From contig OY720347.1 in assembly GCA_963082975.1 (NCBI GenBank), positions 46,017,155 through 46,081,154 of the forward strand: a stretch of DNA of 64,000 nucleotides. Reading direction: 5' to 3'. The stretch comes from Labia minor. Its lineage: Eukaryota > Arthropoda > Insecta > Dermaptera > Spongiphoridae. Below are positions 23,661 to 36,708 of this stretch, in pieces. The notes beneath the pieces were generated by a model, which was not told where the DNA came from, did not search any database, and saw nothing but the letters and a program-made list of their open reading frames with translations. Made by a program: the position numbers and the translations under genes. The first letter of the stretch is position 1. Each line of letters opens with the position of its first letter.

Positions 23661-24611
23661 TGTCTGTAAGCAAATTTACTCAAAAACTAATCAAGCTAGG
23701 ACTTCGAAATTTGGTACACCGATATTATTCACAGTTTGTAGATTTCTATCAAAATTTCGTCAAAATCGGTTAACCGGAAGTGGTACTTTACCTACACTGG
23801 TTGCGTTTACCTTTCAAGTAAAGTACCAGTTTGCTTCGAGATATTTGCTTCATATTTTGTATATAGATTTAAAAATATGAAAAAAATTGAGACACCAAAT
23901 TTCATCATGATCTGACTACCGGAAGTGACATTTTACCTATACAAGTAGCGTTTCTTTTTTACCGACCGACGATAGTAAGGGAGGTATTGTTTTCACACCA
24001 AATTTCACCTATGGATATTTTTAGGTACATATCTCCACGAATCATGCATTTTCTTAACAGAAAAAAGTATTTTCTGATTTTGATGAAATTTGGTATATTT
24101 ACTTAATATATCAGTAGGATGAATTGATCAACTTTTGGTGCAAATCCGGAAACCGAAAGTGCTAGTAAAGCCGATCGAAGAGAGGAAGTGAAGGGTTATT
24201 TTCATATCAAATTTCACGTGAGGACATATCTCCACGTGTTATGCACTTTGTATTGGTTTTATCTTCGAGAAAAATCATCTTCATTAGTTTTTTCTTAATT
24301 TAAAATTATATGACGTCACCCAGCACTTCATGACGTCATAGCCAGCCCTTATATATTATAAATAAAATAAAATTAAAAATATTTATATTATATCCATATC
24401 TGTTTTTTTTTACATTTAAAATATCAGTTAACCGGAAGTAGCACTTTATTCTATATATATATATATAAATGTTACCAAATATCAAATTTGACACCAATAA
24501 ACTAATACGAACTGGCTCTTTATCAATACCAAGTTTACACATTCTAAATATTCATTCACAACTCTTTATACCTATTTATATGCGGGAAAGTCTAGGGGAG
24601 GACACTCCCGC
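23483..24611 (+). repeat. Helentron-like family H3 element
   Basis: 5' imperfect hairpin at 23483-23512 (ACTTTCCCGCATAC ... GTATAAGGGAAGT). Then come a body related to H1 (TTTCGACTTCGAGATTTCGA), a TGTATG microsatellite (23606-23660), the module ACTCAAAAACTAATCAAGC and CGAAATTTGGTACACCG, and repeated CCGGAAGTG motifs. The 3' end has TATGCGGGAAAGT (24579-24591), the exact complement of the 5' arm ACTTTCCCGCATA, and then the hairpin GGGAG-GACA-CTCCC (24596-24609). No transposase is coded. It is interrupted by an H2 segment at about 23961-24418. H3 is homologous to H1 but clearly diverged. Confidence 0.85.
23961..24418 (+). repeat. Family H2 segment inside H3
   Basis: Begins exactly at the H2 5' motif ACCGACCGAC and continues with GGAGGTATTGTTTTCACACC and the ATATCTCCACGAATCATGC block. 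It lacks the 3' subterminal motif GTCGGTCGGT. H3-like sequence (TTAACCGGAAGTAGC) resumes after it, so it is a 3'-truncated insertion into the H3 element. Confidence 0.7.
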
Positions 24612-26521
24612 TTATTATTCTATTTAATATATATATATATATATTATTTGTATTTAAAATTTGAGATTTGAATAATTTTCAATAATAAAAATATAATAAG
24701 TACAAGAACAAAAATTTTATTAAAGTATGAATAATATAAATTTAATTTGTACTTACAAAGAATTTAATATTTTTTTGAAAATATGTATGTTATATAGGTA
24801 AGTAATTAATTATTTATTAAAATAAAAAAAAAAATAAACAGTAACAATAATTATACTTTAACAATAACACAATATTTAATAAAGTATTGTTTAAACTTGA
24901 TAATTTGGAATTTCCTCTTCATATTCTCAAAAACATATTTAATTAAATTATAATATGCCTAATAAATAATTTATCCAATCGTTCTCCACCATCTCAATTT
25001 TATTTAAAACATTTAATGAGTTACGTTATTCTCTTTAATATAATCTGTGTATAGAGATGCTCTGAAAGAGCGAGAGAGGAAAAAAGATAAAAGTCAATCC
25101 AATCAACCTCTATTGAGTATGCATGCAATACTTTTAATTAGTCGACAACTCCTAATCAATCAACCCTTTTGAATACACTCAAAAGCACAATAATTAAAAA
25201 TGAAGATAATTGTTTAATGATAAGAATGAAAGCATTGTAACTAACTCATTAATGTTTTTAGCTAAAATTCTTCTCTTGATTAACATACATCAGGAATTTT
25301 CTTAATAAAAGAAAAATAAGTATAATGTTAACTTATAAAAGGTAAAATAAGTTGAAAAAATAAATTGATTTGGTGAGATAACATAGTGTACTATTCGATT
25401 TCACTATTGAAAGTGATCTAAATTTAAATTAAATAAATACTAAATAAAATAGGTAACATATTGAATAAATATATCGTGTTATCAAGACTCCATTTGTATA
25501 GTAACCACGATATTTTGGTATTTATCATCTTGCACATATCCCTTGGGATACGCTTACTCCACTTTTAAATCTAGTGTTCTAACAAGCACATGGAAAATAT
25601 AAAATCGATTAGGATAAGTTGATTTACTAAACTATACACAGTAATATTACAGAAGTTTAGAATAAAATTGTAAAAAGAATATAGACGTTAAAATAAAAAC
25701 CCGGTATCGATCGTTTAAGTCGATTATTTATTTGTTCATGTATTATTTTGAAAATAAATCTACAATATATACCATATTTAATTAATATATATATATATAT
25801 ATATATAAATTTATAACAATATTAATAAAAGATCTTTTATTGATAAAGAGTTGAAATATTGAAATACATTAGTCGAGACTCACTAGGGAATAATTAAATT
25901 TAACTATAAATATCGACAGTTTTATTAAGATACTTTAGGGCTAATAATACAGATTAAATTGAAATAAATATACACTTCAAAGATTCACCTTAGGGATTAA
26001 ACTAATATAGGATTATATTATTTGGTCTAAGCTATTCGAAGAACAGTTTGGGGTTGATTAAGTTTCTACAAATTGCATAATATATATCCTCTAATAAATT
26101 GATTTTTGAAAATCTTTACTAATATATAAAATATACTCGAAAACTAATTATAATAAATTTAATAATAATATTATTTAAATATGTTGAAATTATAAGTGTC
26201 TTGAAATAAGAAATTTCCAGAAACATTTTAATATATTTTAAAATAAAATAAAATTAATTTGAAAAATTTGTTCTTAATGAAGTTGGTTAAAATATACGCA
26301 TTTCTTTAGTTGCTCTAATTTTTAAGCTCAACTCAAAGTTAATCAAAGAGAAGACGAAAGATTGTGATAAAAGCGTACAACCAAAATGTGTAGCAAATAA
26401 GATGTGAGAAAAAAACTTTTGATGACGGTAAAACAACCAAAATGCATATAAAGCAAATATTTCAAAAAAAGCTTGAAACTTACCAATTAATATCTATATT
26501 TTTAAGTTTAATTTTAGTTTA
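24612..26521. other. AT-rich spacer
   Basis: About 1.9 kb without supportable features. Confidence 0.55.
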
Positions 26522-26523
26522 TA

Positions 26524-26968
26524 CTAGGGTGGTATGAGAAGTTTCCGACCTAGCCAAGAAAAAGGATGTTTTTCAATTTGTTTTTTGTTTTATTTTCAAA
26601 ATTCAAGATAGCTGAGACCTGTACGATGTCAGCTGAACGTGTGCGAAATATTTTGCAAAACCATTTGAATATGGAAAGCTGTTTACAATGTGGGTGCCGC
26701 ATTTCCTAACGTTAGACCAAAAATTGCTTCGAAAAACCATTTCTAACGACAATTTGGCGGTGTAGGCGTAATCCAAACAAATTTTTGCGTCGATTCATAA
26801 CTGTTGATGAGACTTAAATTAAATTAAATCAAATTTAATTAATTAATTAGAACACCGTTATGAGAAATGTATCAGTGTTGATGGAGATTATGTTGAAAAA
26901 TATAGCAAAAAAAACTTGAAAAACATCGTTTTTCTTGGTCAGGTCGGAAACTTTTCAGACCACCCTCG
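26524..26968. mobile_element. Mariner-derived MITE, copy 2
   Basis: 445 bp flanked by TA (26522-26523 and 26969-26970), with inverted ends matching the copy at 729-1144 (left CTAGGGTGGTATGAGAAG; right ends ACCACCCTCG). The plus-strand interior is a clearer mariner transposase remnant: IAETCTMSAERVRNIL, then TKNCFEK in a shifted frame, then RRNPNKFLRRFITVDET, which reaches the first catalytic aspartate. Everything after that is deleted. The two copies are in opposite orientation. Confidence 0.9.
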
Positions 26969-26970
26969 TA

Positions 26971-27325
26971 TAATATGTCAAAATATATTTAATATTTTTT
27001 ATTATAATCTTATTTTTTTTTAAAAAAAAGGCGCTTCATTTCCAAGTAAATAATGCTCAGTTTAAAGACGTGGTGAGCAATAAATTATATATAATAAAAC
27101 AAGATTCGAAAATACTTGTTCGAATAGTATGGGTAAAGAGTTAAAAATAATATATATTATTAAAATAAAGAAAATTTTTGTTGAGATTTTCATCGAGCAC
27201 TTCCATCGATCGATCAACATGTAAAATATAAATAAATAAATTATTCAAAAATTATAGCGTAAATATATGAACTGTTAATGTGAAAAGGAAACTGTTTCAC
27301 TTAGTCAAAGAGTAAATAAATAAAA
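26971..27325. other. AT-rich spacer
   Basis: Nothing recognised. Confidence 0.5.
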
Positions 27326-27326
27326 T

Positions 27327-27782
27327 TAGCTGGAGTGTCTCCACTCGACTATCTCGCAATTTGAATTGGATTAAATAACATAATATATTATATTTAAATT
27401 AAATTTAATTAATTATAAATTATAAATAATAAATATTAAACCAGCGCATGTTTGGCTTTTTATTGATGGCACCATGGCACGTGTTGGCGCGTGAGATTTG
27501 CAGTGTTAAAAAATTAATTCTGGTACTTTCAGCAATTCAATCAAGCTGAAATTCTATATGTAGCAGTTTTATACAATTATTAATCATGTGAAAAATTATC
27601 AAACATATATTTTTATTTTTACGGTCACTTTAGAGGAAAAAAAATCAAAACGTTGTAGGTAATGACCCTCTTCCGGTTGACCTACATTTCTCAAAAGTTG
27701 ATAGAAAACTATGAATTTTGAATAATGTCCATGTACCAAATTTCATCATTCTAGCTCAAACTGTTTTTGCGTAATCTTGCCT

Positions 27783-27830
<48 letters not shown>

Positions 27831-27943
27831 TTTTCTCAACCTTAGTGAAAATGATTCAGGAACCTTCAAAACGTATAAAAACATCAAAATCTCAAAATCG
27901 AAAATTTTCATGATCGCAATACTATCTCTGGCGAGCTAGTAAA
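27327..27943 (-). repeat. Helentron-like family H1, complete copy
   Basis: Reverse orientation. The 3' end, with terminal hairpin (TGGAG-TGT-CTCCA on the plus strand) and subterminal ACTATCTCGC, is at 27327-27360. A CA run (27786-27829) is the microsatellite. The 5' hairpin at 27920-27941 has a mutated inner arm (GCTAG for GATAG). Otherwise it matches the copies at 55456 and 61164 along its whole length. Confidence 0.9.
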
Positions 27944-30250
27944 AAGTATTAAATAAATACATAAATCATATTTATCATCTCATTTTTTTTAAATAATATA
28001 AGTTTAATTGATTAAAATATAAAAGGTGTCATTTGATAATTAAATGATACTCATCAGTTCATTAGGCCAAGAAAATGACATCTCACCATTTTCATTAATA
28101 ATGTTAAGTAATAATGAAATAAGAACCATTTGTGTGTTTGAAATACTTTTGTGAAGATTGCATTGTCACTTGTGAGAATTCATTTTTATTTATATATTTG
28201 GTATAATTTTCTTTATGGATGAGCTTATCATTGAATAAAATTATATTAAAATGAGGTTAAACTAATTTCTTATAATTTTATTTTAATTTTTATATTGTAA
28301 ACGATTATTAAATACTAGAAAAATGTGAATGGTAACCCGAATGTATACAAATAAATTAATAAAAAGGTAAGAAAAGAGGTCATTTATATCTTTTAGTAAT
28401 TATAATAAAAAAATATAATTTTCAATTTATCATAATGACAAATAAAAAAAAATGAATTTGTCTATTTAACAATTTCACTTAAATTAATATTAAATTTATA
28501 AAACACTTGTTCTTAAAACACATATAAGACATTCATATATTTATAATATTTGTTAATAGTAATAAATAATTATTTTAATTTATAAATATTCTCATATATT
28601 AATTTAATTTATTCATATTATCTTTTGTTTATTAATTAATACTTTTCGCAACCGATTATTTTTGAAAAAAAATATTTATTAATTTACATCCTTGAACTAC
28701 GGGATGTATCATCCTGAGAATAATTCATGTATATATATATATACGTATTATCCGGTAGTTAATAATTATAAGAAAGAAATAATTACTTCATAATCATAAC
28801 GAAAAAAATATAAAAAGGAAATTTCACATTTTTTCTACTACTACTCTTCGAACGCTGAATGCAATGTTAATAAATAAGTTTTTCAATCATGATAAAAAAA
28901 AATGATTAGAGATTTTGGATTTCTTTACATTTTGAAGACCCAAAAATATATATCTGACATTTTAAAAATATGTTTGTAGGTCAATGTTGTAAAAACTACA
29001 ATAATGTATTGTAGAATTCACAATTTACAACTTTTTTATGAATATATCCTTATTGTAAAAAAAAGATATATTAATTAATTTTAATGTTAGACAAAAGGTT
29101 TCTTTGGCATTCAAGAGGAATTTATAAAATATTCATGAAAATTTATACTAGACTATTTATTCACACATTTGTGGCTTGTTGAGCTGTTTATTTACTTTAA
29201 TATCAATATGAAATTGTTTTATTCTATTAAAAAAAATTTAATATAATATTCTTCTATCAAAACAAATTCATAAAATTATTTAGAAAATTATTGAAATTGC
29301 AAATACAATGTAAGCCCTATAAAATATATACTATATTTTATATAATAGTTTTTTTTATTCATATTTTGAATTTATTTGGTTGCAAATGGCAGTAACATTT
29401 GACCTGACATTTAAATCCATAGTGTTTTCCCTATTACAAAAACTCATATAAGCCTTTACTCCTTCACTCCTCTCCCCTCTTGTTGGTTCTATAATAATTT
29501 ATTCCTATCACTACTCTTCTCACTAACAAATCATTTTAAATTCATTCACATTCATAAAACTTAACAATTTCAAGTTCGTATTACTTAGATATTTTTTTAT
29601 ATCTTTTTTTTTATTTAAATTATTTCAAAAGATTATACAAAAACAATAATTAGTTAACCCTTTTTGTCATTGTAGTATAATATGATATTAAAATTGTATT
29701 GATCGAAGGAAAAATCAATAAATATAATTTACTATGTTGTTTATTTTAACTCTTATATAAAAATAGAAGGAATGAGATTTGCATTCTGCTTTATTAGAAG
29801 TTTGTTTATTTTATTAAATTAATTGTTTTTATTTTTAAGAGCTACTAGATAGAATATAAATTGTTTCCAAATAATTTAAGTCACAATTATAAAGAAATAA
29901 TACATTTTATTTAATGTTTTGTTTTTGTTATATATATATTTAATTAATTTATATAAACAAATATATATAGAAAATTATTATGAAAAAATCTAGCACTTAA
30001 TTAGTTATATCCACTATCCGTGATCGAATAATTTTTAATGATGAAAAATATTATTTTGTAAGGTATACCCAAAGGATATGACGCACAATTCGGGTTTTTG
30101 CTAAATCTTAAATGCTAATGTCTATTATGACATTATTATTGGTGATAATGTTACCTAAAATTATTAGTTATTCATAGTAAAAATTACACCTTTATTCTTA
30201 AAATAAGAACTACTAAAATTTACAAAAAGTCTCGTCATATCCCTCGGTTT

Positions 30251-30288
<38 letters not shown>

Positions 30289-32708
30289 CTCCGGATTGTT
30301 TTTAAGTACTTTAATGATATTTAAATCTTCGGAGCCTCACAGAAGTCAAACATCACCTATTCATTCAATCCAAAATACCAATTAAATCTTGGAGACACAC
30401 TCTAAGACATAGTATCAAAAAACTCTTTAAAATATTTTGCCATAATGAACGCCGAAAGGTTCATCATTTATTCATATAATTAAATAAGTTACGTGTATAA
30501 TTTATTTTAAATAAATTAACTACTTTTAAATTAATAATGATTAATTCAATTTAAAATGAAATCAAAATTCGAAAATTTTAAGAAAAATATTTATCATTCA
30601 AAAAGATTAAAATCTGATATAAAATGTATTTATCTAATATATAGCATATGAATAAATCCAATACAATGTTGTGAACATGTTCGGAGAGAAAAGCTCGAAT
30701 CTTGTAGCGTTATCTCCTTTCAACCCAATAAGAACAGGTTTCTCGAATTGAATCTGATGTAGGGGTTGTGTATCGAACTTGGATCAGATTAATTCTAGTA
30801 ATTGGATTTAAATACAAACCATCAATCGGAGTCAATCGAACATGGGTACAAAGAAATTGTAAGAAATATAATAAAGAATTCATATTTTTAAAATTAAATT
30901 TTATAAATAAGCAGATATATTGATAAATATTAATTTTTAAATATTTTATAAATATATTTTATATATTTTATAACTATTTTAACTATTATTTCTATTTAAT
31001 ATGAAATTCAATATTCTATGATAAAGAGAACTGATGTAATGAAGGGGTCTGAATATTCAAAACAATGATTTAAAGATGCCTATTCCACAAAGGAGAAAGA
31101 TAATTTCATGTTTAATTATGCAACAATTATGTTTACAAAATTTTTAATTAATGTGTATTTGACAGAAATCATCTTAAATCCCAATGACCAATAAATTTAC
31201 CAATAGATTATTAAAAAATAAATTTAAAATTTTTTGAATTTTGTTAACTGAATAATTTAAATAATTATTTTGAAAATAAAGAAAAAAAAATTACAATTGC
31301 ATATTAAAAATGTTACTTTGTGACCGATTTAACATTTTATTTGACATTAATTAAAATAAAGAGATGAGTGAAACGTATAAAACTTTCTAAATTCAGTCTA
31401 AATTTTCAATAGAAATTATCAATTAATAATATTTAAAAGGAAAACAAACTGGCATCCCTTGAAAAAAATCCTAATTTATTCCATATACAGTTGCATTTCT
31501 ACAACTGAGTTCATTTCATGTAAACAATAATCAAATCTTGAATTCGGTATTTGATTGTAACATTAAAATCATTTTTGAAAAATGAATAAATAATGTTTCA
31601 TCATAGTAGTATTAATATTCCACCTCTTAATAATAATAGTATATTTTTTTATTTAAGATATTTCTTATGTAAAAACAATATATAATTTTATAATTTACAA
31701 TGTGATTAAAAGTTTATTAATATAAATTATAAAACCTGATTCCTATTAAATAGAAGCATGTTTATATATATAGATTATATTTAAAATTAAATTTATTTTT
31801 CTTTTTATCTTTTGATTACAAAGAAAATTAACAAATTTTTATTGAATTATTCTTATAATACATATCATATTAAAACCGAATTAATATACTACTAGGTATA
31901 CAAAAGAAAAATAATTATCAATATACGATGGAAAATTTTAATTTGAATCTTTTATTGTTTATATTGGCAAAATTGATTGAAATTTTTTTATTGGTTATGG
32001 AAATAATATTATATATATATATATATTTATTTATTTACATTTAACATATTAATAAACAAATAAATTGTAAAATAATTAATATTTATTTCCAAGCGGATAT
32101 TTATTTATTTTTAAAAAAAAATAAATATATTTAATTAAATATATAAATATTTTCTGAAGAAATTATTTTTCTAAATTTTAATCTAATTAAGATAATAATC
32201 TGTTAAATTTTGAAATTGTTTTATTTTCTTATATTTTAAAATAATTATTATCATTATTAAAAAGAGAAGTTCTATAGCTCATGGATCCTGAAAAATACGA
32301 AATATAGTTACTTCAATCACAATGGCCATAATTTACAAAACTTACCTCTAACTAATTTGCATGTCAATAAATTAAAATAAATATTTAAATAATATGATTG
32401 AATTAATAAATATTTGGATTTATATAAATTTGGAAGTATAAATAATTCAACGATTTTTATAGAAAAATGTTATAAAATCTAATGGGATAATACCAAAATT
32501 TATTTCGCTTTTCATAATTATAATTTAACACAATATTCTATAAAGATAATAATCAATACAAGTCGGACTGTTTCTGACGTATCAGTCTGAAAATAACAAT
32601 ATTGAAAAATTGTTTTTTAAATTTTATTTATAATTGTCATTATTATTCTTATATTAATTAAATTAAATTTTCAAATAAATATATATTTGAATACGAATGT
32701 TTAATTTT
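27944..32708. other. AT-rich spacer
   Basis: Nearly 4.8 kb with no gene, RNA or repeat family that I can support. TA runs lie near 28732-28744 and 30255-30287. A mildly pyrimidine-rich patch lies at 29400-29530. Extended open frames are absent. Confidence 0.55.
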
Positions 32709-32710
32709 TT

Positions 32711-33117
32711 ACCGACCGACGATAGTAAGGGAGGCATTGTTTTCACACCAAATTTCACATTTGGAGATTTTTACATATCTCAGAAAAAAGTATTTTTAAC
32801 ATGATGTCTGTCCGTCAGTCCGTCTGTCAGTGTGTCCGTATAGATGTGTACAGCTTGAATGGCTCAACTGATTTTGATAAAATTTGAAAAAAAAAATCAT
32901 CTTCATTAATTTTTTCTTAATTTAAAATAACCCACCCTTCATGACGTCACAGACAGCGCCTCCTCATATATTTTAAATAAAATAAAATTAAAAATATTTA
33001 TTTTATATCAATATCTGTTTTTTTATTGTATTGATAGATACATTTAAATTATTTGAAATTGTTTCTGTACTGTAGCTGGAAATTAATTTATTTCAAACCG
33101 TCGGTCGGTTTTGTGCA
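32711..33117 (+). repeat. Helentron-like family H2, complete copy
   Basis: Starts ACCGACCGAC (32711-32720) and GGAGGCATTGTTTTCACACC. It continues with CATGATGTCTGTCCGTCAGT, CAACTGATTTTGATAAAATT and a CTTCATGACGTCAC segment, and ends with GTCGGTCGGT (33100-33109), the complement of its start. The ends are therefore subterminal inverted repeats, as in H1 and H3. No terminal hairpin as clear as in those families. The 82-residue frame at 33053-33301 only overlaps its tail. Confidence 0.82.
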
Positions 33118-35842
33118 ACTTATTTTAAGTAAAATTCCCTTACATAATAATAAACTAACTAAGACGAACTTACTTTCCAAGATAAATTGGTGTTTATTTA
33201 TTTTTATATTTAATATTGATATTAATAAATATTTCAATTTAATTTATTATTTATTAAAGACACATTCTAAGCATATTTTACTTATTTATCCGGAAATGTA
33301 GTAAATAAAAGATATTATGTTCTAAAAATTATATTCCCTCTGTAAAAATAAGAAATGCAAGTATGTAAAGAAATAACAGGAATTCTTGCTAAAGAATGTT
33401 CAAAGGAAAAATCAAACGGAATCTGTCTATCAACTATTTGGTTATTATTATACAAGATTATTATTATTATCAGGTGAATTTTTTTCTAATGAAAAAAGTA
33501 AAAAAAATGTTAAAAAAAAACACAAATTCATAAAATATTAATAAATAATACATATTTTGTTAATACAATTAAGTTTGAATTTTAGTTCCTTCCTTATTTC
33601 GAGATTCATATATTAAATTATAAACTATGACAATCGATTAAAAAAAATGATTTGTCGACTATTTTGTTATTCCAAACAGTTTTGAGATTAATATTTGAAT
33701 TCAAACGACATGGAAATCGATACCAGAGTATTGCCTACAAGGACATTTTTGTTCTTTTGCATTCGGCCGAAAGTCAAGAATATTTTAGAATAAAATAGTA
33801 GCTAAAAAGTAATAATTAATATATTTTTGTAAATAGTATTAATTGTATTTATTATATAATTATATACTAATTTTATCGAAACATTTACTCATTTTATTAT
33901 ATATAATAGTAAATCAGAGAATTTTATTTATAATTTATTTATTCAAATATCATATGTATAAATTTTATTTAACATTTAATAAAATTAGAAATAAATTGCC
34001 AAGTTAAAAAATAATATTAACAAAAAACGAATAAAATAAAACGCAGTAATTTACTAAATTTTATTTTAATATTTATATCTTATTTATTGTATTTAATATA
34101 TATTATTATTGAATGTAAGAGAATCTTTATTTGTTTTAGTATTTCCAGTTTCTATGCCAACCTTTGAGTCAACTATTGACCTAATGTTAAATCATCCCTT
34201 ATCTAGACATACTCCCGTTTCCAATTTATTTTTATCCTTGCTCCCCTAGTCGATGGTTTTTATTCGAAAGAAGAGTATAATAATTTATAGAATTGTATTT
34301 TATTTTTAGTTAGCAATCTATTGTTTTTGTATAAAATGTTTTATAGAATATTCTTTATTATATATGTTTTCGTTTTGGTACATAAATAAATATTGCTTAT
34401 ATATTCTTTTTTTTTAAAAAAAAAAAGTTTTCATTTGCATTGAATAAAAATAATATCTTAATTAAATTTTCTGAAAAAAATAAAAAAAAAATTGTATATA
34501 ATTAAATATTTTATTCATTAATTTCTCTAATGTTCTAAGAGATTTATATATTGGAAATTTATTTTATAACTAGAATAATAATATATTTAATCGTTTTATA
34601 AATGTATTTATGTATAGCAATATAAATATTTTGTTTTTTTTTAACTTTAATTTAATAATTTTTATAATAAAATTTTTAGTGCAATTTTATATAAAATGTA
34701 TTAAAATTCTTTAGACTAATAAAATCCCCGCCCCACCTAATCTTCTCTGTCAATAAACTTTAAATTTATTTGAATACTATACCTACTATTTCCATTTTCC
34801 ATTGTCAGCCAAATATATTCCTAAAAGACTTTAACAAATCCATTCAACTCTGATTACCATTTTTGTCAATCTTTCCGCCCACATATGAACTGTCCATTTC
34901 ATTCTCTATAATTTAATGAATCAAATTAAGTTTCGAGATGAATAGAGTGCAATTCCTCATTACATATACAATTACAACGTACGTTGATCTGTTTACGAGA
35001 ATAAATCTTTCAACAACTTTCAATTATTTCACAGCACTTTAAGTTGATAATCATATAATAGCTTAAACTCTCTCAATAATAATTAAATTTCAAAATGTAA
35101 ATTCTAAATTAAATAAAAATATTAATAATTATTATTTTATTTTAATTGTTTTCAATTTTTTTTTTTTTAATTTTATTCTATGAATAAAATCAATTGTTTT
35201 TAAGCTGATTTTAAACTTTTGTTAGAAAAGTATTATAAAATTCGAAGATGAGAAAGAGATGAGAGGCAACTGGAAGAAAAACTCTCGGTTTTCTTTAATA
35301 CGTCAATAGCAAAAATAACGGGAAATTATATTTGCTTTAGTGATTAGATTCACTTGTTCTAAATCATATAATTGAGGTTCTTATCCCGCTATTTACAGAA
35401 ATCAAGAGGCATATGAAACCACATACAAAGATGAAATAGAAAAAAAAAATTAAAGTTGATTGAACTTGAAAGCATCAATTGCTGAAGCTTTTTTTGTTTT
35501 TGAAAAAATTATTTTGTTTTTTAAAATTTAAACGTCGATCACATAATTTTCAATACATTTAATATATCTATATATCTATATTCAAAAAGCTATCTGATAA
35601 ATAGATAAATAAAATATCAATAAAAAAAATTAAATATAATTTGTATTTAATTAAATAAAATATCTATTTGTTAAATAAATAATTATAAGTTAAAAGTTGA
35701 TTGCACAATTCGATTTAATATATTTTTCTTTAGAATTTATATTTAAATATACAATGAAATAATGTTTTAATTTACGTAGGCATTATAAAAAGATTATGTT
35801 TAATTAAGGAAAAATATTTATTTATATATTAAATTAATTATT
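33118..35842. other. AT-rich spacer
   Basis: About 2.7 kb with nothing supportable. Small less AT-rich patches occur at 34150-34260, 34725-34930 and 35220-35300. Confidence 0.55.
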
Positions 35843-35844
35843 TG

Positions 35845-36055
35845 ACTCTTAAGAGGTTTAGTGGTTAGCACGACAGTCTACCACATTGAAGATTCGAGTT
35901 TGGGCCTATTCAATAATTAGTAATTTTTCTTTAAAGCTCGTGATCCTCAGGGTCTAACCGCAAATGATAATAATAATTAATTATTATTAAGGCTTTGTGG
36001 GAACAAATCGATTCAGCTATCATAATTTATATTAATCATATTTATAATAGATAGA
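35845..36055 (+). repeat. tRNA-derived SINE-2 with GATA tail
   Basis: The head resembles a tRNA: box-A-like TTTAGTGGTTAGCACGAC at about 35858, and box-B-like GATTCGAGTTTGGGCC at about 35892. An unrelated body follows (GCTCGTGATCCTCAGGGTC), and the unit ends in a GATA tetranucleotide run (36047-36062). The tail matches the GATA 3' ends of the LINE-B fragments here (58221-58236; also 49585-49600). No clear target duplication. Confidence 0.6.
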
Positions 36056-36248
36056 TAGATAATTTTATTATAAATAAGTAATGGATAATAAGTGTAACAA
36101 ATAAGTACATTACACAATACACTCTTTTATTCAAACAAACCTACAAATATACATATGGAAAAATATAATTTAAAATGTTTTATTTAAATGAATTGGTAAG
36201 GGTCCTAACTACTTTTAGAATAAATATTTTTATAATTTAAAAATATAT

Positions 36249-36250
<2 letters not shown>

Positions 36251-36284
<34 letters not shown>
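36251..36284. repeat. TA microsatellite
   Basis: Pure TA run directly left of the foldback element at 36290-36504. Confidence 0.9.
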
Positions 36285-36287
<3 letters not shown>

Positions 36288-36289
36288 GA

Positions 36290-36504
36290 AATGCTCATTC
36301 ATTTATCAATTCACTTCTACTTAGTTCTAAGGTGGCAACATATTTATTGTAATTTTTTTTAAATATATATATAGTGTACTTAATATAATTATTATATATA
36401 TATATATAGTGTACTCAATATAATTATTAAATATTAAAAAATTACAATAAATATGTTGTCACCTTAGAACTAAGTAGAAGTGAATTGATAAATGAATGAG
36501 CATT
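36290..36504. mobile_element. Short foldback element with ~66-bp arms
   Basis: The left arm (36290-36357, starting AATGCTCATTCATTTATC) and right arm (36436-36504) are nearly perfect inverted repeats. The loop holds two direct repeats of a TATAGTGTACTYAATATAAT unit. No coding capacity and no convincing target duplication, so the superfamily is not assigned. Confidence 0.8.
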
Positions 36505-36708
36505 AATTTTGAGCAATAATATTTATGGATCATCACCTTTTTAAGCAACTTAAGATGCCTAATCCCCTACTACAAACCCTTATTATTCTTAGAATATAAA
36601 ATTGAGGTACGTTAATTGCAAAAATCTTGATAGAATTATTATTAATAATTTCCTTCTTAAAAATTTAAAATAGAATTATATATGAGTATTGTAACTATAT
36701 TAATATTT

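Noticed and set aside
33053..33301. 82-residue frame as a gene
   Set aside because: Begins in the tail of an H2 repeat and continues into AT-rich DNA with low-complexity composition.
35845..35910. Functional tRNA gene
   Set aside because: Box-like motifs are present, but no cloverleaf closes and the sequence continues into a SINE body with a GATA tail.
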